Source: Apricaphanius iberus (Eukaryota; Chordata; Actinopteri; Cyprinodontiformes; Aphaniidae). Taken from it: a DNA stretch of 64,000 nt. The stretch covers positions 1 to 64,000 of the forward strand of contig JAPXFQ010002158.1 of the NCBI GenBank assembly GCA_028564705.1. The letters run 5' to 3'. The notes under the pieces are model-generated. The model saw nothing but the letters and a program-made list of their open reading frames with translations. It was not told where the DNA came from and ran no database searches. A program made the position numbers and the translations under genes. Shown piece by piece: positions 1 through 10,598 of the stretch. How positions within the stretch are numbered: position 1 is the first letter of the stretch; each line of letters starts with the position of its first letter.

Positions 1-435
1 CCCGATCAATGAGGGACAATCTTGTTTTTTCGGGGATACCAGAACAGGCTGAGGAAGATGCTGAAGTAGCCGTGCGAAAGGTCATTCAACACCAACTGAA
101 ACTGCCAGACGACACGGTAAAAAGCATAACCTTCCATCGGGTTCACCGGCTCGGAGGTAAGAAACACAACAACACCCGCCCGCGACCAATTGTTGCAAAA
201 TTTGAACATTTTAAACAAAAAGAACAAGTCAAAGGACGCGGGAGAGAGCTACGGGGGACGAATTACAGCGTTAATGATCAGTTTCCGAAAGAAATCCTGG
301 ACAGAAGACGCGTGTTATTTCCAATTAGAAAAAAAACATATTAGTGAGGGCTGTAGGGCTACGGTTAGTGTGGATAAACTGTATGTTAACGGTCAGCTGT
401 TTAGGGACCCTCAGGTTACTCCTTGGCTTTATTAG
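1..435 (+). pseudogene. L1/Tx1-like LINE ORF1 protein, C-terminal part, frameshifted
   Basis: This is the 3' part of a LINE-1-type ORF1, an RNA-binding chaperone that coats LINE RNA; the 5' end lies outside the window. From base 9 one frame reads through an RRM-like region (NLVFSGIPEQ, then FHRVHRL and RPRPIVAKF), which matches the L1 'transposase_22' core, and continues to RRRVLFPIRK. The frame then meets a stop at 342-344. The rest of the C-terminal domain (SEGCRATVSVDKLYVNG to the stop at 433-435) is in the next frame. The switch falls on a run of eight A at 329-336. ORF2 of the same element begins about 400 bases downstream. The family call is from the protein pattern. The frameshift could be a real lesion, a homopolymer sequencing error, or slippage. 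Confidence 0.75.
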
Positions 436-832
436 TCATATTTAACAGAACCAAGACAGAATTAGCTTTATCAGACAACTATAGTTTAAAGCTCAGCAGG
501 CTGTTTTTGTTTGTTAATGTGGGTAGGGGCAGGGCTGTGCACTTTTTTTTCTTTCATTTTTTCTTTTTCACTATTATCTTTCTCACATTTGTACAACCAA
601 ATCTCTTTATCACCTTTTTTCCTTTTTCTCTCTCACACACACAGACTTTTATCATGGCATATTCATGTTTTTCCATCATACTTTCATTCTGTACACACCT
701 GTATGGTGCATTATTTGCCTGCTTTATCTCTGCTTCTGGTTTTTTTTCAATCTGGCAACCCCATGGACAAACCAAAATTACACCTATATTCATCCTTGGC
801 GATAGTACATATCTAAGGTTTATCTTAGCTCT

Positions 833-3800
833 ATGAATCCTGTAAAATTTATAACATGGAATATTCGCGGCGCTAGCTGCAGAGATAAAACCATTAAGAT
901 TTTCAACCATCTTACAAGACTGAAGGCAGATGTCGTCTTACTACAGGAGACTCATAAATCAAGTTCAACAGCTAATGATTTAAAAACACCAGAGTATCCT
1001 AATATATTTTCTTCATGCTATAACTCTAGACAACGAGGAGTAGCAATATTAATAAATAGAAATACTAATTTTAAAGTAATAGACACAGCTACAGATCCAG
1101 AAGGTAGATTTATAATATTAAAACTATTTATAAATAACCAAAAGTTATGTATAGTTAGTATATATGGTCCAAATGTTGACGACCCCTCATTCTTTCATAC
1201 TTTCTTCTCGGTTCTGGCTAATCACATGGATTGCTCACTTGTTCTTGGGGGAGATTTCAACTTTGGACTAAATGAAGAAATAGACAGGCTCAGTACAGCA
1301 GGGACTCAGCGCAGATGGCAATCCATAGATATAGTTAAACAGTACATGAGCGATTATGGACTCTGCGATGCATGGCGATCGCTTCATCCCAACGACAGAA
1401 AATACACTTTTTACTCAAACGTACATCATTCTTATTCTAGATTGGACTATTTGTTAGTCAGCAGCTCACTGTTGAATGACATTTCAGACACTGAGATACA
1501 TCCTATAGTGATCAGCGATCACGCTCCTGTTTCTTTAAATTTAGCAAATAAAATTGCAACCCTTCAATATAAAAATTGGAGATTTAATACATCATTACTT
1601 AAGGATAAAGAATTTATTAAATATATTGAAAAAGAATGGGCTTCATACATGGAATTTAATGATCTCCCTGGTATGTCGCCATCCACTCTATGGGAAGCAG
1701 GGAAAGCTGTGATTAGAGGTAAAATAATTTCATTCTCATCAAATAAAAAGAGAACAGAAAATAAACATGTTCAGGAATTAGAAGAAACTATTAAATCATT
1801 AGAACCTTCCCTGGATAAAGAGAGCTTAAGTAAAATAAGGAAAGCAAAATTAGAGTTAAATGAAATTATTAATAAAAGGACGCAGTTCTTAATCCAAAGA
1901 CTTAGAATAGAAAACTTTGAACATAGTAATAAATCAGGTAGCTTCTTAGCTAATCAGTTAAAAATAAATAAAGAAAAAACAACTATATCTGCAATCAAAG
2001 ACAAAACTGGGAATATAATATATGACCCTGAAAAAATAAACAACACTTTCAAAGAATTTTATGAGACGTTATACACACCAGAGATAAACCCTTCAAATAA
2101 TGATATTGTACAATTTCTGGATAAAATAACTCTTCCTAAACTTTCAGACAGTCAAGCAAAGGCCCTGGATTCACCGCTAACAGTGTCTGAACTCCAGGAG
2201 GCCCTCCAATCTATGCCTAATAATAAAGCTCCAGGTCCAGATGGATTTCCAGCAGAGTTCTATAAAGAATTCTGGAATATTCTGGCACCAACATTTTACA
2301 AAATGTTACAGGAAACAAAGGAAAATGGTCGAATACCACCAAACATGAATTCTGCCTACATCAATCTTCTATTAAAACCAGGAAAAGACCCTATGTCTCC
2401 TACCAGTTATCGTCCCATTTCTCTTATCAATGTGGATCTGAAAATAATTTGCAAAGCTCTTGCAAGAAGGATAGAGAAAATAACACCTCTAATAATCCAC
2501 CCTGATCAAACAGGTTTTATAAAAGGTAGGCTCTCTTCCACAAATTCACGTAGATTAATAGATTTAATAGATTATTCCCACTGTAAAAACGTCCAAACCA
2601 ATATATTATCTTTAGATGCAGAAAAAGCATTTGATAGAGTTAACTGGAAATTTTTATTTGCAGCCTTAAATAAATTCGGATTCAGTAATTCTTTTGTAAA
2701 CTGGTTAAAAATATTATACAGCTCACCAACAGCATGTATTAGGACCAATAATCAAACATCATCAAGGTTCTTTCTTCAGAGAGGTACCAGGCAGGGATGT
2801 CCACTTTCTCCCTCCCTCTTTGCTATTTTTATTGAACCATTAGCAGCAGCAATCAGGCAAAATAATAATGTTAAAGGTATACAATGCAACAAAATAGAAC
2901 ATAAAATCAGTTTATACGCAGATGATGTACTACTTTTTCTACAGCATTCACAAACTTCCTTGTATCAGGTAATTGAGTTAATAAAATCTTACTCAAGAGT
3001 TTCAGACTATTCCATAAATTGGTTAAAATCTACAGTCCTTCCTATCAACTGTTCTTACCAGAGTCCTGTTGCTTTACAGCTCCGGTCGGGAAATATTACA
3101 TATCTAGGTATCCATATCTCACCAAGACTGGCAGACTTATCTAAGCTAAACTACGTCCCACTTTTAAAAAAAGTGGAAGATGATCTGGCAAGATGGAAAT
3201 CCCTTCCAATATCACTTATTGGAAGGGTAGCTACAATAAAAATGATGGTTTTGCCTAGAATCAATTATTTATTCTCAATGATCCCAAGCAAACCATCACC
3301 TGATTGGTTTAGATCTCTGGACTCTTCTGTTTCTAAATTCCTTTGGAAAGATAAACCCCCACGTATCAGCTTAAAAACACTACAGAAGTCCAAAGATAAA
3401 GGAGGTCTAGACCTACCAAACTTTCGTCATTATTTCTTAGCCAACAGACTCCAATACACATCAAGATGGGTAAAACACAGTTATATCGATGAGTGCTGGG
3501 TAGATGTAGAACAGACACTATGCAATAAGATAAAACTTTCAGATCTACCTTTTGTTAGCTCAAATATAAAACAAAATGAATGTTTCAAAAGTATAAATAT
3601 CAGCTCCTCTCTGACAGCTTGGTGGGAATTTCTTAAAATGACAAAGACCTCACTAGTCCCATGCAGGCGTACACCCATCTGGAATAACCCGGATATCTTA
3701 CAAAAAAAATGCATGATTAACTTTCCAGGCTGGAGTTGTAAAGGAATTGAATACCTGGAGCATATATTTGATGGAACAGACTTTATCCCCTTTAATACAT

Positions 3801-4558
3801 TGGTTACACAATTCGGAATTAACAAGAATAAATTCTTAGAATACCAACAAATTAAATCAATTATAAAAAATAAATTTAGGCTCAATACAGTTGATTTACA
3901 AATTCCAGGAAAAGTTTTAGACTTCCTTAATCTTAACCCTCCCAAACTGCTATCTAAAATATACAAAACATTAAATAGAATAGATGAATCAATAGCCCTT
4001 CCTATTTCAAAATGGGAGATGGACTTGTCCATCTCAATAGACCAAAACCTCTGGTCTCAAATTTCATTAAGAACCTTCAAATTTCTTAAGAATCCTAATC
4101 TACGATTAATACAATATAAAATCCTTCATAGAGTGCATTATACAGGGCAACGGATGTTCAAGATGGGTTATACGCCGTCTGATACCTGTTTACAATGTAC
4201 AAGCAATCTACCAGACAATTATATTCATGCTCTTTGGTTCTGCCCACCTGTTAAGAAATATTGGTACCAGATATGTGAAGATCTATCAAAGTGTCTGAAA
4301 TGTAATATCACACCTGCTCCCAGAGTTTGCTTGCTGGGAAATATAGATGAAGTTACCATGGATACAAAGTCTATGCAATTATTTTACATCGCCTTATGCA
4401 TCGCTAAGAAAAATATCCTCTTGAACTGGAAAAATAAAAATACTCTGAATATTAATCAATATAGAGATCTCCTTCTGGATTACATTGGTCTAGAAACGGC
4501 ATCTGCCTCCACATCTGATCAATCTTTCTGGTCACCCTTGATCAGTTCCATCACCTAG
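833..4558 (+). CDS. L1/Tx1-like LINE ORF2: AP endonuclease and reverse transcriptase (intact)
   Basis: This 1241-codon ORF encodes the enzyme that nicks the target DNA and copies LINE RNA into it. The N-terminal endonuclease (about residues 1-240) shows the expected catalytic blocks: FITWNIRG with Asn10, LLQETH with Glu39, YGPN, GGDFNFG near 140 and SDHAPVS near 228. The reverse transcriptase spans about 430-780, with NNKAPGPDG, SYRPISL, DAEKAFDRV near 598, GTRQGCPLSP and YADDVLLF near 695. A C-terminal CCHC-like knuckle starts at CLQC near 1119 and ends in HALWFC. There is no internal stop or frameshift. Length and domain order fit the L1 clade. Its AT-rich codons contrast sharply with the G-rich DNA that starts right after the stop. 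Intactness suggests a young insertion, but activity also needs ORF1, which is broken here. Confidence 0.93.
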   Translation: MNPVKFITWNIRGASCRDKTIKIFNHLTRLKADVVLLQETHKSSSTANDLKTPEYPNIFSSCYNSRQRGVAILINRNTNFKVIDTATDPEGRFIILKLFINNQKLCIVSIYGPNVDDPSFFHTFFSVLANHMDCSLVLGGDFNFGLNEEIDRLSTAGTQRRWQSIDIVKQYMSDYGLCDAWRSLHPNDRKYTFYSNVHHSYSRLDYLLVSSSLLNDISDTEIHPIVISDHAPVSLNLANKIATLQYKNWRFNTSLLKDKEFIKYIEKEWASYMEFNDLPGMSPSTLWEAGKAVIRGKIISFSSNKKRTENKHVQELEETIKSLEPSLDKESLSKIRKAKLELNEIINKRTQFLIQRLRIENFEHSNKSGSFLANQLKINKEKTTISAIKDKTGNIIYDPEKINNTFKEFYETLYTPEINPSNNDIVQFLDKITLPKLSDSQAKALDSPLTVSELQEALQSMPNNKAPGPDGFPAEFYKEFWNILAPTFYKMLQETKENGRIPPNMNSAYINLLLKPGKDPMSPTSYRPISLINVDLKIICKALARRIEKITPLIIHPDQTGFIKGRLSSTNSRRLIDLIDYSHCKNVQTNILSLDAEKAFDRVNWKFLFAALNKFGFSNSFVNWLKILYSSPTACIRTNNQTSSRFFLQRGTRQGCPLSPSLFAIFIEPLAAAIRQNNNVKGIQCNKIEHKISLYADDVLLFLQHSQTSLYQVIELIKSYSRVSDYSINWLKSTVLPINCSYQSPVALQLRSGNITYLGIHISPRLADLSKLNYVPLLKKVEDDLARWKSLPISLIGRVATIKMMVLPRINYLFSMIPSKPSPDWFRSLDSSVSKFLWKDKPPRISLKTLQKSKDKGGLDLPNFRHYFLANRLQYTSRWVKHSYIDECWVDVEQTLCNKIKLSDLPFVSSNIKQNECFKSINISSSLTAWWEFLKMTKTSLVPCRRTPIWNNPDILQKKCMINFPGWSCKGIEYLEHIFDGTDFIPFNTLVTQFGINKNKFLEYQQIKSIIKNKFRLNTVDLQIPGKVLDFLNLNPPKLLSKIYKTLNRIDESIALPISKWEMDLSISIDQNLWSQISLRTFKFLKNPNLRLIQYKILHRVHYTGQRMFKMGYTPSDTCLQCTSNLPDNYIHALWFCPPVKKYWYQICEDLSKCLKCNITPAPRVCLLGNIDEVTMDTKSMQLFYIALCIAKKNILLNWKNKNTLNINQYRDLLLDYIGLETASASTSDQSFWSPLISSIT

Positions 4559-4816
4559 TGGGGTCGGGCCCTTGATTCCGTTCTGTGGGACACGGTTGCC
4601 GATGTGGAGCTTAAGGGTTGGTGGTGACTGCGGGGAGGTCCTTGGGGGTGGGTCCGCTTGCGGTTCGGCGATAGGTGCCGAGACCCTCGCCTGGGGTGGG
4701 ACTTTGGGGTCTTTGTGTGGTGACTCCTAGTGGCTGCATGCGGCGCCTTAGAGGGGTCGTGCTGGCGGACACGGGTTACTGGCCTGGTGCTGTGCTGCTC
4801 TGGGGGGGTCTGGACT

Positions 4817-4841
4817 GGGCCTGGGGCTCGGGGTTCTGGGG
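4817..4841 (+). other. G-quadruplex motif in LINE 3' region
   Basis: Four runs of three or four G (4817-4819, 4823-4826, 4830-4833, 4838-4841) are separated by 3-4 base loops, a textbook quadruplex pattern, on the LINE sense strand. Further G runs surround it up to about 4920. G-rich tracts in 3' UTRs are known in mammalian L1; a role here is inference. Confidence 0.6.
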
Positions 4842-5955
4842 CGGCGCGCCCCCCGGCTGGGGCCCTGGCGGGGCTTGGCCGGGGGGGGCCGCTGCCGTCG
4901 GTGCCGGCTGGGGGGGGGCTGTGGTCAGCCGGTGGTTGGCGGGCGCTGCTGCCCTTTCCATCTCCCCGGGCTGGTTCCTGTCGCTTGCTCCCCGGTGGCC
5001 GCTTGCCGCGTCCGGGCGTCGGCGAGAGGCCGTGGCGGGTGGCCGGCGTCTCCGGGCCCGATCGGCTATATTGACACTGGACATGGCTCCTGGGTCTTGG
5101 TCTTAGCCCTCGCGGGGGTGCTGGGGTGGGGGGCTCTGGCCGGTGTTGGTCGGCCTCCACGGTGACTGACCAGTTGGTGGGGTGTGGGCTGGTGGGTGGA
5201 CGTGCTGGGTTCTGTTGCCACCCGGCCATCGGGCGGTAGTAGCAAGGCTGGAGGATGTCGGCCTGGGGATTGGCCGCCCGGGACTTCGGTCTGCTCACGG
5301 GCCTGGCGCGGCATGTCCGGGGTACCCGAGTCGGTGGTGCGCCGGGTTCCGGCCTCGGCCCGGGGGTCCTCGGACGCTGGCGGTGCCTGGGGCGTCTCTT
5401 ATTGGCGGGGAGGCTTTTTACCATCTAGCACAGGCGCTCTTTTTAACGGGGTGCGCTTGGGACGGGAGGGGGGAGGGCGTTGAGGGTGAGGGGGGGCTAA
5501 ACTCAACCTGGGTGTCTAGTGACATGTGTTTTGTTAGCAGTGTGAATGTTGGGGAGGATTTAGGTATGCCCCTGGCATGGGGGCTGGTGGATTGCCGGGG
5601 CCCCCATGGGGCTCGGCGGTACCGCTGCCGTGGGCCCCGACTGGACGTGCTGGGGCCTCCCACCCCTGGTGGATCGGGCCGAACGGGGGTGCCTATTGGA
5701 GTCAGCAGGGGAGCTGGCTCCCTGGGGTTGGCAATGGTCACCCCAGTTATTTTCTCCCCATCCCCATGCCTCTGTCCACCTGCTCCTTCATTCTACCATT
5801 CACAAGGCCTTGGGACGTGGGCACGTCACTGGGGTGCGGGATGGAGCTTCCGTCTTCGCTACCCGGTGGCGGCCTGGGTCCCGATTTTATTGAGCAATTT
5901 AGACACTACACTTGCAACATTTACAGGGAACGCACATGTAGGGACCTGGCGGTGT

Positions 5956-6004
5956 GGCGCCACAGGCGAGGCCCCCCCGTTGTGGGGGCCTCGCCTGTGG
6001 TGCC
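5956..6004 (+). other. Long perfect hairpin in LINE 3' region
   Basis: Bases 5960-5976 are the exact reverse complement of 5984-6000 (17 bp), with a 7-base loop CCGTTGT. The stem extends outward to 5956/6004 with one G-T pair, giving about 21 bp. It lies in the middle of the G-rich 3' region. Function is unknown. Confidence 0.8.
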
Positions 6005-7736
6005 GGCACCCACTGGTTAAACGCATCTAGACACTGAGGGCCCGGGGGGGGAGATGGGGGTACCCGGCAGTATTCCCATGTCCCCCCCCTCTGTTTTAAG
6101 TGCACATTAGAACAACACGCAACAACACCACATTGAGCTGGGGGAGAGAGGCTGGGGGGTCTTTCCACACCCCTGTTCGTTGGACCATCAGGGGTCGGAG
6201 CCCGGATAGAACATCACGCCGTCTGGTCGGGGTCCTGGGCTGGTGGGCTGCTCTTGCCGGTGTGGGGCCTTGGCGGTCTACTTGTCCCCGTCCTGGTGGG
6301 CAAAGGGGTCTGTCTCCTGGGTGCAGGGGCAGGGTTCTCTACTGGGGTGTCTGTCCCTGGGCCTGGGAGTATGGAGTATAGTGTACGTATGGGGGGTATG
6401 AATGAGGGTATAGCGTCCTTTTTTCGTATGTCCTGTATTTGTAAGAATGTGTACACAAGAAGGGAGGGTACGTATGAGTGTCTCTGTCTGTCTATGTCTA
6501 CCTGTCAGGTTGGGTGTTTGGCTGCTCTCTGGCCTGATGCATCTTCTTCCCTCCCCGTCACTCCCCGTCGGTGATGGTTGCTCCTGCCCGCTGGTTGATG
6601 ATGACTCTCGATGCATGGGGCTGGGGTCCCGGTTGCGGCCCGGCTCGGTCCTGGTGCATGTCGGGCGGGTCCTGGGTGGTCCGGTGTGTCGGGCGGCCGC
6701 TGTTTCGGGCCGATGTCCTCCTTGGATTGACTGGGGCACCTCTTATGGGGGTGCCGGGGTTGTAGAATAGGTTGGTGCCGTCCGGTGGATCGGTGGGGAC
6801 CGTGCCTGGCGCCCAGTCCTCCTGCCGGTTCCAGGACTTCAGCTGGCTGGTCTGTTCACCTGGTGGGGCTGTCCGGCATTGGCTGGGCCCCTGATCTTGG
6901 CGCCCCACGTGGGGCGGGATCTGGACCCTGGAGCTGGAAGATCTGGATGTCCAGGTGCCGGCTGGGCGCGGCCTGGGGAGGGCGTACATCCCCTGTGGCT
7001 CTTGCTGTGGCTCCCTGGCGTGTGGATGTGTGGAGGCGGGCCGGGTTGTTGGCGGTGGGTACTGGTCCGGGGTGGCGGCGGCGTGTGTTGTCCGTCGGTT
7101 GGCTGCGGGTCCTCCTTGCCTGCGGCGGCGGCGGGGGACCCTTGTCGGCTGGTCCCTGGTTGGGGCCCCGCTGGGGGGTGGGGTGCCCCTGGTCCCCGTG
7201 GCCTCCGGTTCCTGGTCCGGGCCCGCCCTGGCGTAGCCGGTTACCGGCGGAGCCCGTGGGCTCGTCACTGCGATCTCTCGGGCCCCAGCATCGCGGCTGG
7301 TGGGTGCTCCCCTGGGGCTTCCATCTGTTCCCCTCTTGGCGGGTGATCGACCCTGCGCTGATCCGCCTGTGGACTCTGTACTCTGTGGGACGCTGGATGC
7401 ATACATCTCTTGCCTCCTCCATGTCTGTGCCGATTCCTGTAGGACGGATTGACGGTTCCTTACACCAGCTATCAATCACTTGCATGGGGAAACCTTATTC
7501 CGACCTGCATGCTCGCACACACATAGGTGTGGGGACATAGGTGAGGACGGACATATCTTAAGCTGAGGTTATCATCATTAGTTAGTTGTTCACAGGAGCT
7601 TACCAGAAACATTTGTATTATGTTCATTAATCAATGCTTGTGTGTAGTGAATGTGTAATTCTTTGTTTATTCTACCAGATCCGAACTATTGGTTTGGTTC
7701 TGTACACTTTGTTGTTTTTGTTTTGTATTACTGTTT

Positions 7737-7754
7737 CTCTGCCGTCCGGCAGAG
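7737..7754 (+). other. Short stem-loop near LINE 3' end
   Basis: CTCTGCC and GGCAGAG form a perfect 7-bp stem around the tetraloop GTCC, about 170 bases before the polyadenylation signal. Some LINE reverse transcriptases recognise a 3' stem-loop; that role here is a guess. Confidence 0.5.
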
Positions 7755-7920
7755 GTGGAGGACTGGGATGTTTTCTTGTGTTCTTTATTTGCCTCCCTGT
7801 CTTGTGTCGTCGGTTCGCCCCTCTGTTGGTCCGGTTTCTTTTCTTCACCTTCTTCCTTTCTCCCTTCTTGTCTCAGTTTAATGTCCATGACGTCAGGAAA
7901 TTGAACCCACAGTAATCACT

Positions 7921-7926
7921 AATAAA
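7921..7926 (+). terminator. Polyadenylation signal of the L1/Tx1-like LINE
   Basis: AATAAA followed by a T-rich stretch, after which the sequence loses the LINE-like character. It is the best candidate for the transcript end of the first element. Confidence 0.55.
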
Positions 7927-7955
7927 GATTTTTCATATACATCAAGTGGCGTACT

Positions 7956-9205
7956 ACAGCGAAGCTGTAATACTCTGCTTGGGAAAGTAAAACTGTTGGG
8001 CTTGTACTTGGTACTCAGACACCAATTCTGAGTAGCATACTGCTAGACAGGACACGTTAAAAAAAACAAAAAAAAAAACAACTCATATGCTGCAGTATTT
8101 TCTCCAGTTGAAGCTTGCAAGCCTGGGAATGGCTGCTTCGGAGAGTCTTTACGACTTCTGATCACTTTAATTTCAGAAATGGTCCCTGATTTGAAAACTG
8201 TGGCTGGAGTGGGGCTTTAATCCCTTTCTCAAGTGGCAGCAGAGCACAGATTCAGCCTTCAGAACATAATCCTAACCCCCAGGAAAAAAAAGTCCCCAAC
8301 CTTATATACCAACCTCTGCAGCAACTCACTATTTGATTACACAAATGCAGCTGATCATTTCACATTTAACTTCATTGTTAATACATAGGGTCACAATCAG
8401 TGGTTTTTGTCATTGTGGAGGAACTAAAAGTTACAAGTATTGATCTGCTTGATGTGGGATCTGCAGAAATCAATCTGCACTCATTCAGATCGAGTATTAA
8501 GATAAATAAAGCATTACATAGATGCTATAGACTTTTATAGTTTAAAACTAAATAGTAAAAGATTTTTATTACCAGATTCTCTGACCTCGTCGGCCAAACT
8601 GATGAAAAAGTGCAATAGGCAATGTTATATCTCTATTTTATACCCCACTTTCAACGTTTGACTAGTTTTATTCACTTACTGTAATATTACTTTTACTCTT
8701 TTTCAGTTGTTTCTTAATAATCCAGTCTTGATCTGCCTTCGAGATATTTACTTATTTTTCATGATTATTATCCAAGTATTTTTATATTCTTCCCATACGT
8801 TTCTTGATTAATTTTCTCTACCAAAACTTACAATAAATTGACATTTAACAAGCCAGCACCTTTAAAATAAGATTCACAGACCTGAATCATCATTACATCA
8901 CAGCTGCTGTTAATCTGTGTTTTTCGTCTAAAAACGTTCCTGATGTCCAACTGTCTTCTCCTGCAGGTGTTTATGCAGCAGTCGCCACTCATTTCCCATC
9001 CCAGCAAGCAGGCTGCTGAAGCAGCTGGGGCCTTCTTCATGGTGCTCAGTGAGGCTATACAAAGGCTACTTTACGTAGATCCTTCCTCAATCTGGTGAAC
9101 TCTGGTACTGCAAATTATTTCCGAGAAGATTTTTTCCTTTTTCAAAAAATATATCCAGATTGGTACCACTCTTTACCAATAAAGAGCATGTTCTTCCTGT
9201 GCATG
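7956..9205. other. Unassigned AT-rich sequence
   Basis: No ORF of recognisable function. There is an A-rich run near 8058-8081. A short minus-strand ORF at 8828-9040 has no motif I recognise. It may be unique DNA into which the first LINE inserted. Confidence 0.4.
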
Positions 9206-9438
9206 CTTGGGTTTTCCATCCAGGTTCTCCGGCTTCCTCCCACAGTCCAAAAACATGACTGTTAGGTGAACTGATCAATCTAAATTGTCCTTAGGTGTGA
9301 GTGTGTGCGTGCATGGTTGTTCGTCCAGTCTGTCTCTGTGTTGCCCTGCGATGGACTGGCGACCTGTCCAGGGTGTACCCTGCCTTGGGTTTTCCATCCA
9401 GGTTCTCCGGCTTCCTCCCACAGTCCAAAAACATGACT
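9206..9438 (+). repeat. Teleost interspersed repeat with a 55-bp exact direct repeat
   Basis: Bases 9206-9260 and 9384-9438 are identical over 55 bp. The stretch between (TAGGTGTGAGTGTG, GCGATGGACTGGCGACCTG, CAGGGTGTACC) is a motif common in fish genomes in the body and tail of a tRNA-headed SINE/LINE-tail family. Its minus-strand translation gives the familiar spurious peptide GLWEEAGEPGWK. Related, more diverged pieces occur at 27693-27850 (minus) and 39352-39560 (plus). The family name is uncertain. Confidence 0.6.
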
Positions 9439-9697
9439 CAAGCTAATTAAATAGCTTCCTAACAATGAACAACCGCTTTGATATTTATCAGTCTGGTTTT
9501 TGTAGGTACCACCGTACAGAGGCAGCCCTCATCAAAGTTTTCAATGATATCTATACAAACTGGTACTATTAGACCTCAGTGCAGGGTTTGACACTGTTGA
9601 TCATTATACATTACTGGAACGTCTAGAGAGCTGGTTCGGACTCTCTGGTACAGTACTTGACTGGTTAAAATTTTACCTCAAGAATAGGAACTTCTTT

Positions 9698-9979
9698 GTG
9701 TCGATAAGCCTTTTCTCATCACAAAACACAGAAATCACATGTGGTGTCCCGCGGGGCTCCATCCTAGGGCCCCTCCTATTTAGCATCTACATGCTCCTAC
9801 TAAGCCAGATTATGACCACCAACAATGTTAACTACCACAACTATGCTGATGACATTCAGATTTATATCTCAATGTCACCCGGTGATGTTGAACCTTTACA
9901 AATCCTCAATAAATGCATTGAGCAAATCAACAGCTGGAAATCTCATAATTTCCTCCAACTGAACAAAAAAAACAACTGA
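9698..9979 (+). pseudogene. L2-type reverse transcriptase fragment with YADD
   Basis: This is the palm-domain piece of copy A. It contains GVPRGSILGPLLFSIYM followed by NYADDIQIYIS, the catalytic Asp-Asp box, and INSWKSHNFLQLN, which is typical of the L2/CR1 group. The frame is lost at an A-run near 9965-9972. The next block resumes in another frame at about 10035. Confidence 0.8.
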
Positions 9980-10206
9980 AGTGCTTCTCTTCAGACCCAA
10001 AAAAGATTGATTAAATATCAGTACATAGCTTCAGTTGGTCAAACTAGAAACTACCAACCAGGCCAGAAATGTAGGTCTAATAATGGACTCTGACCTGAAC
10101 CTCCAGGGTCACATAAAGGTAATAACAAGGTCAGCTTTCTATCACCTGAGGAACATTTCTAGGATTAAAGGAATGATGACACAAGGAGACCTAGAAAAAC
10201 TCATCC

Positions 10207-10518
10207 ATGTGTTTATCTGTAGCCACCTTGGTTACTGTAACAGTATCTTCACAGGTCTACCTAAAATCCTTGAATGGTTTAAAACCAGAGTACATTAGAG
10301 ATCTGCTATCACGGTACAAACTATCCAGATCACTCCGGTCCTCCAGCTCTAGTTTACTGATTGTCCGTAGAACCAGAACCAAACATGGGAAAGCAGCTTT
10401 TAGTTTCTATGCTCCTCATATCTGGAACATACTACCAGGAGAACGCAAAGCTGCAGAGACACTGAACTCTTTTAAATCCAAAATTAAAACTTACCTATTT
10501 AGACTTGCTTATGAGTAA
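10207..10518 (+). pseudogene. L2-type ORF2 C-terminal fragment
   Basis: This carries the conserved end of L2-like ORF2: LRSSSSSLLIVRRTRTK, KAAFSFYAPHIWN and FKSKIKTYLFRLAYE before the stop at 10516-10518. Upstream it joins the thumb region after an internal deletion. The family is clear by pattern; the exact clade within CR1/L2 is not. Confidence 0.75.
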
Positions 10519-10598
10519 CTGTTTTTTCTTGCGTTAAAAACTGAGCTTTCTTCAGCAAGATCAGTTAATTAACGAAACTAAACTATTAAGTAAGTTTA

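Larger units (their letters stand above)
4559..7955 (+). other. Long G-rich 3' region of the L1/Tx1-like LINE
   Basis: About 3.4 kb follow the ORF2 stop with no sense ORF of recognisable function. From 4560 to about 7500 the plus strand is strongly G-rich and CpG-containing, unlike the AT-rich ORF2. It then turns T-rich and ends in an AATAAA signal at about 7921. I read it as the element's 3' untranslated region because it starts exactly at the ORF2 end and ends with a polyadenylation signal and flanking AT-rich DNA. It contains a G-quadruplex motif, a 21-bp hairpin and a short 3' hairpin, listed separately. Long minus-strand ORFs here have low-complexity Pro/Arg/Gly composition and look like by-products of base composition. 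An alternative is that part of it is an unrelated GC-rich insertion. Confidence 0.6.

Noticed and set aside
3481..4032. 183-codon minus ORF opposite the LINE ORF2
   Set aside because: Shadow of the intact ORF2 on the other strand.
4555..5424. 289-codon minus-strand ORF in the G-rich LINE 3' region
   Set aside because: Low-complexity Pro/Arg/Gly/His sequence with no domain. Open frames on both strands are expected from the extreme base composition.
6558..7475. 305-codon minus-strand ORF and its overlapping frames
   Set aside because: Same composition effect; several overlapping frames are equally open and none has a recognisable fold or start context.
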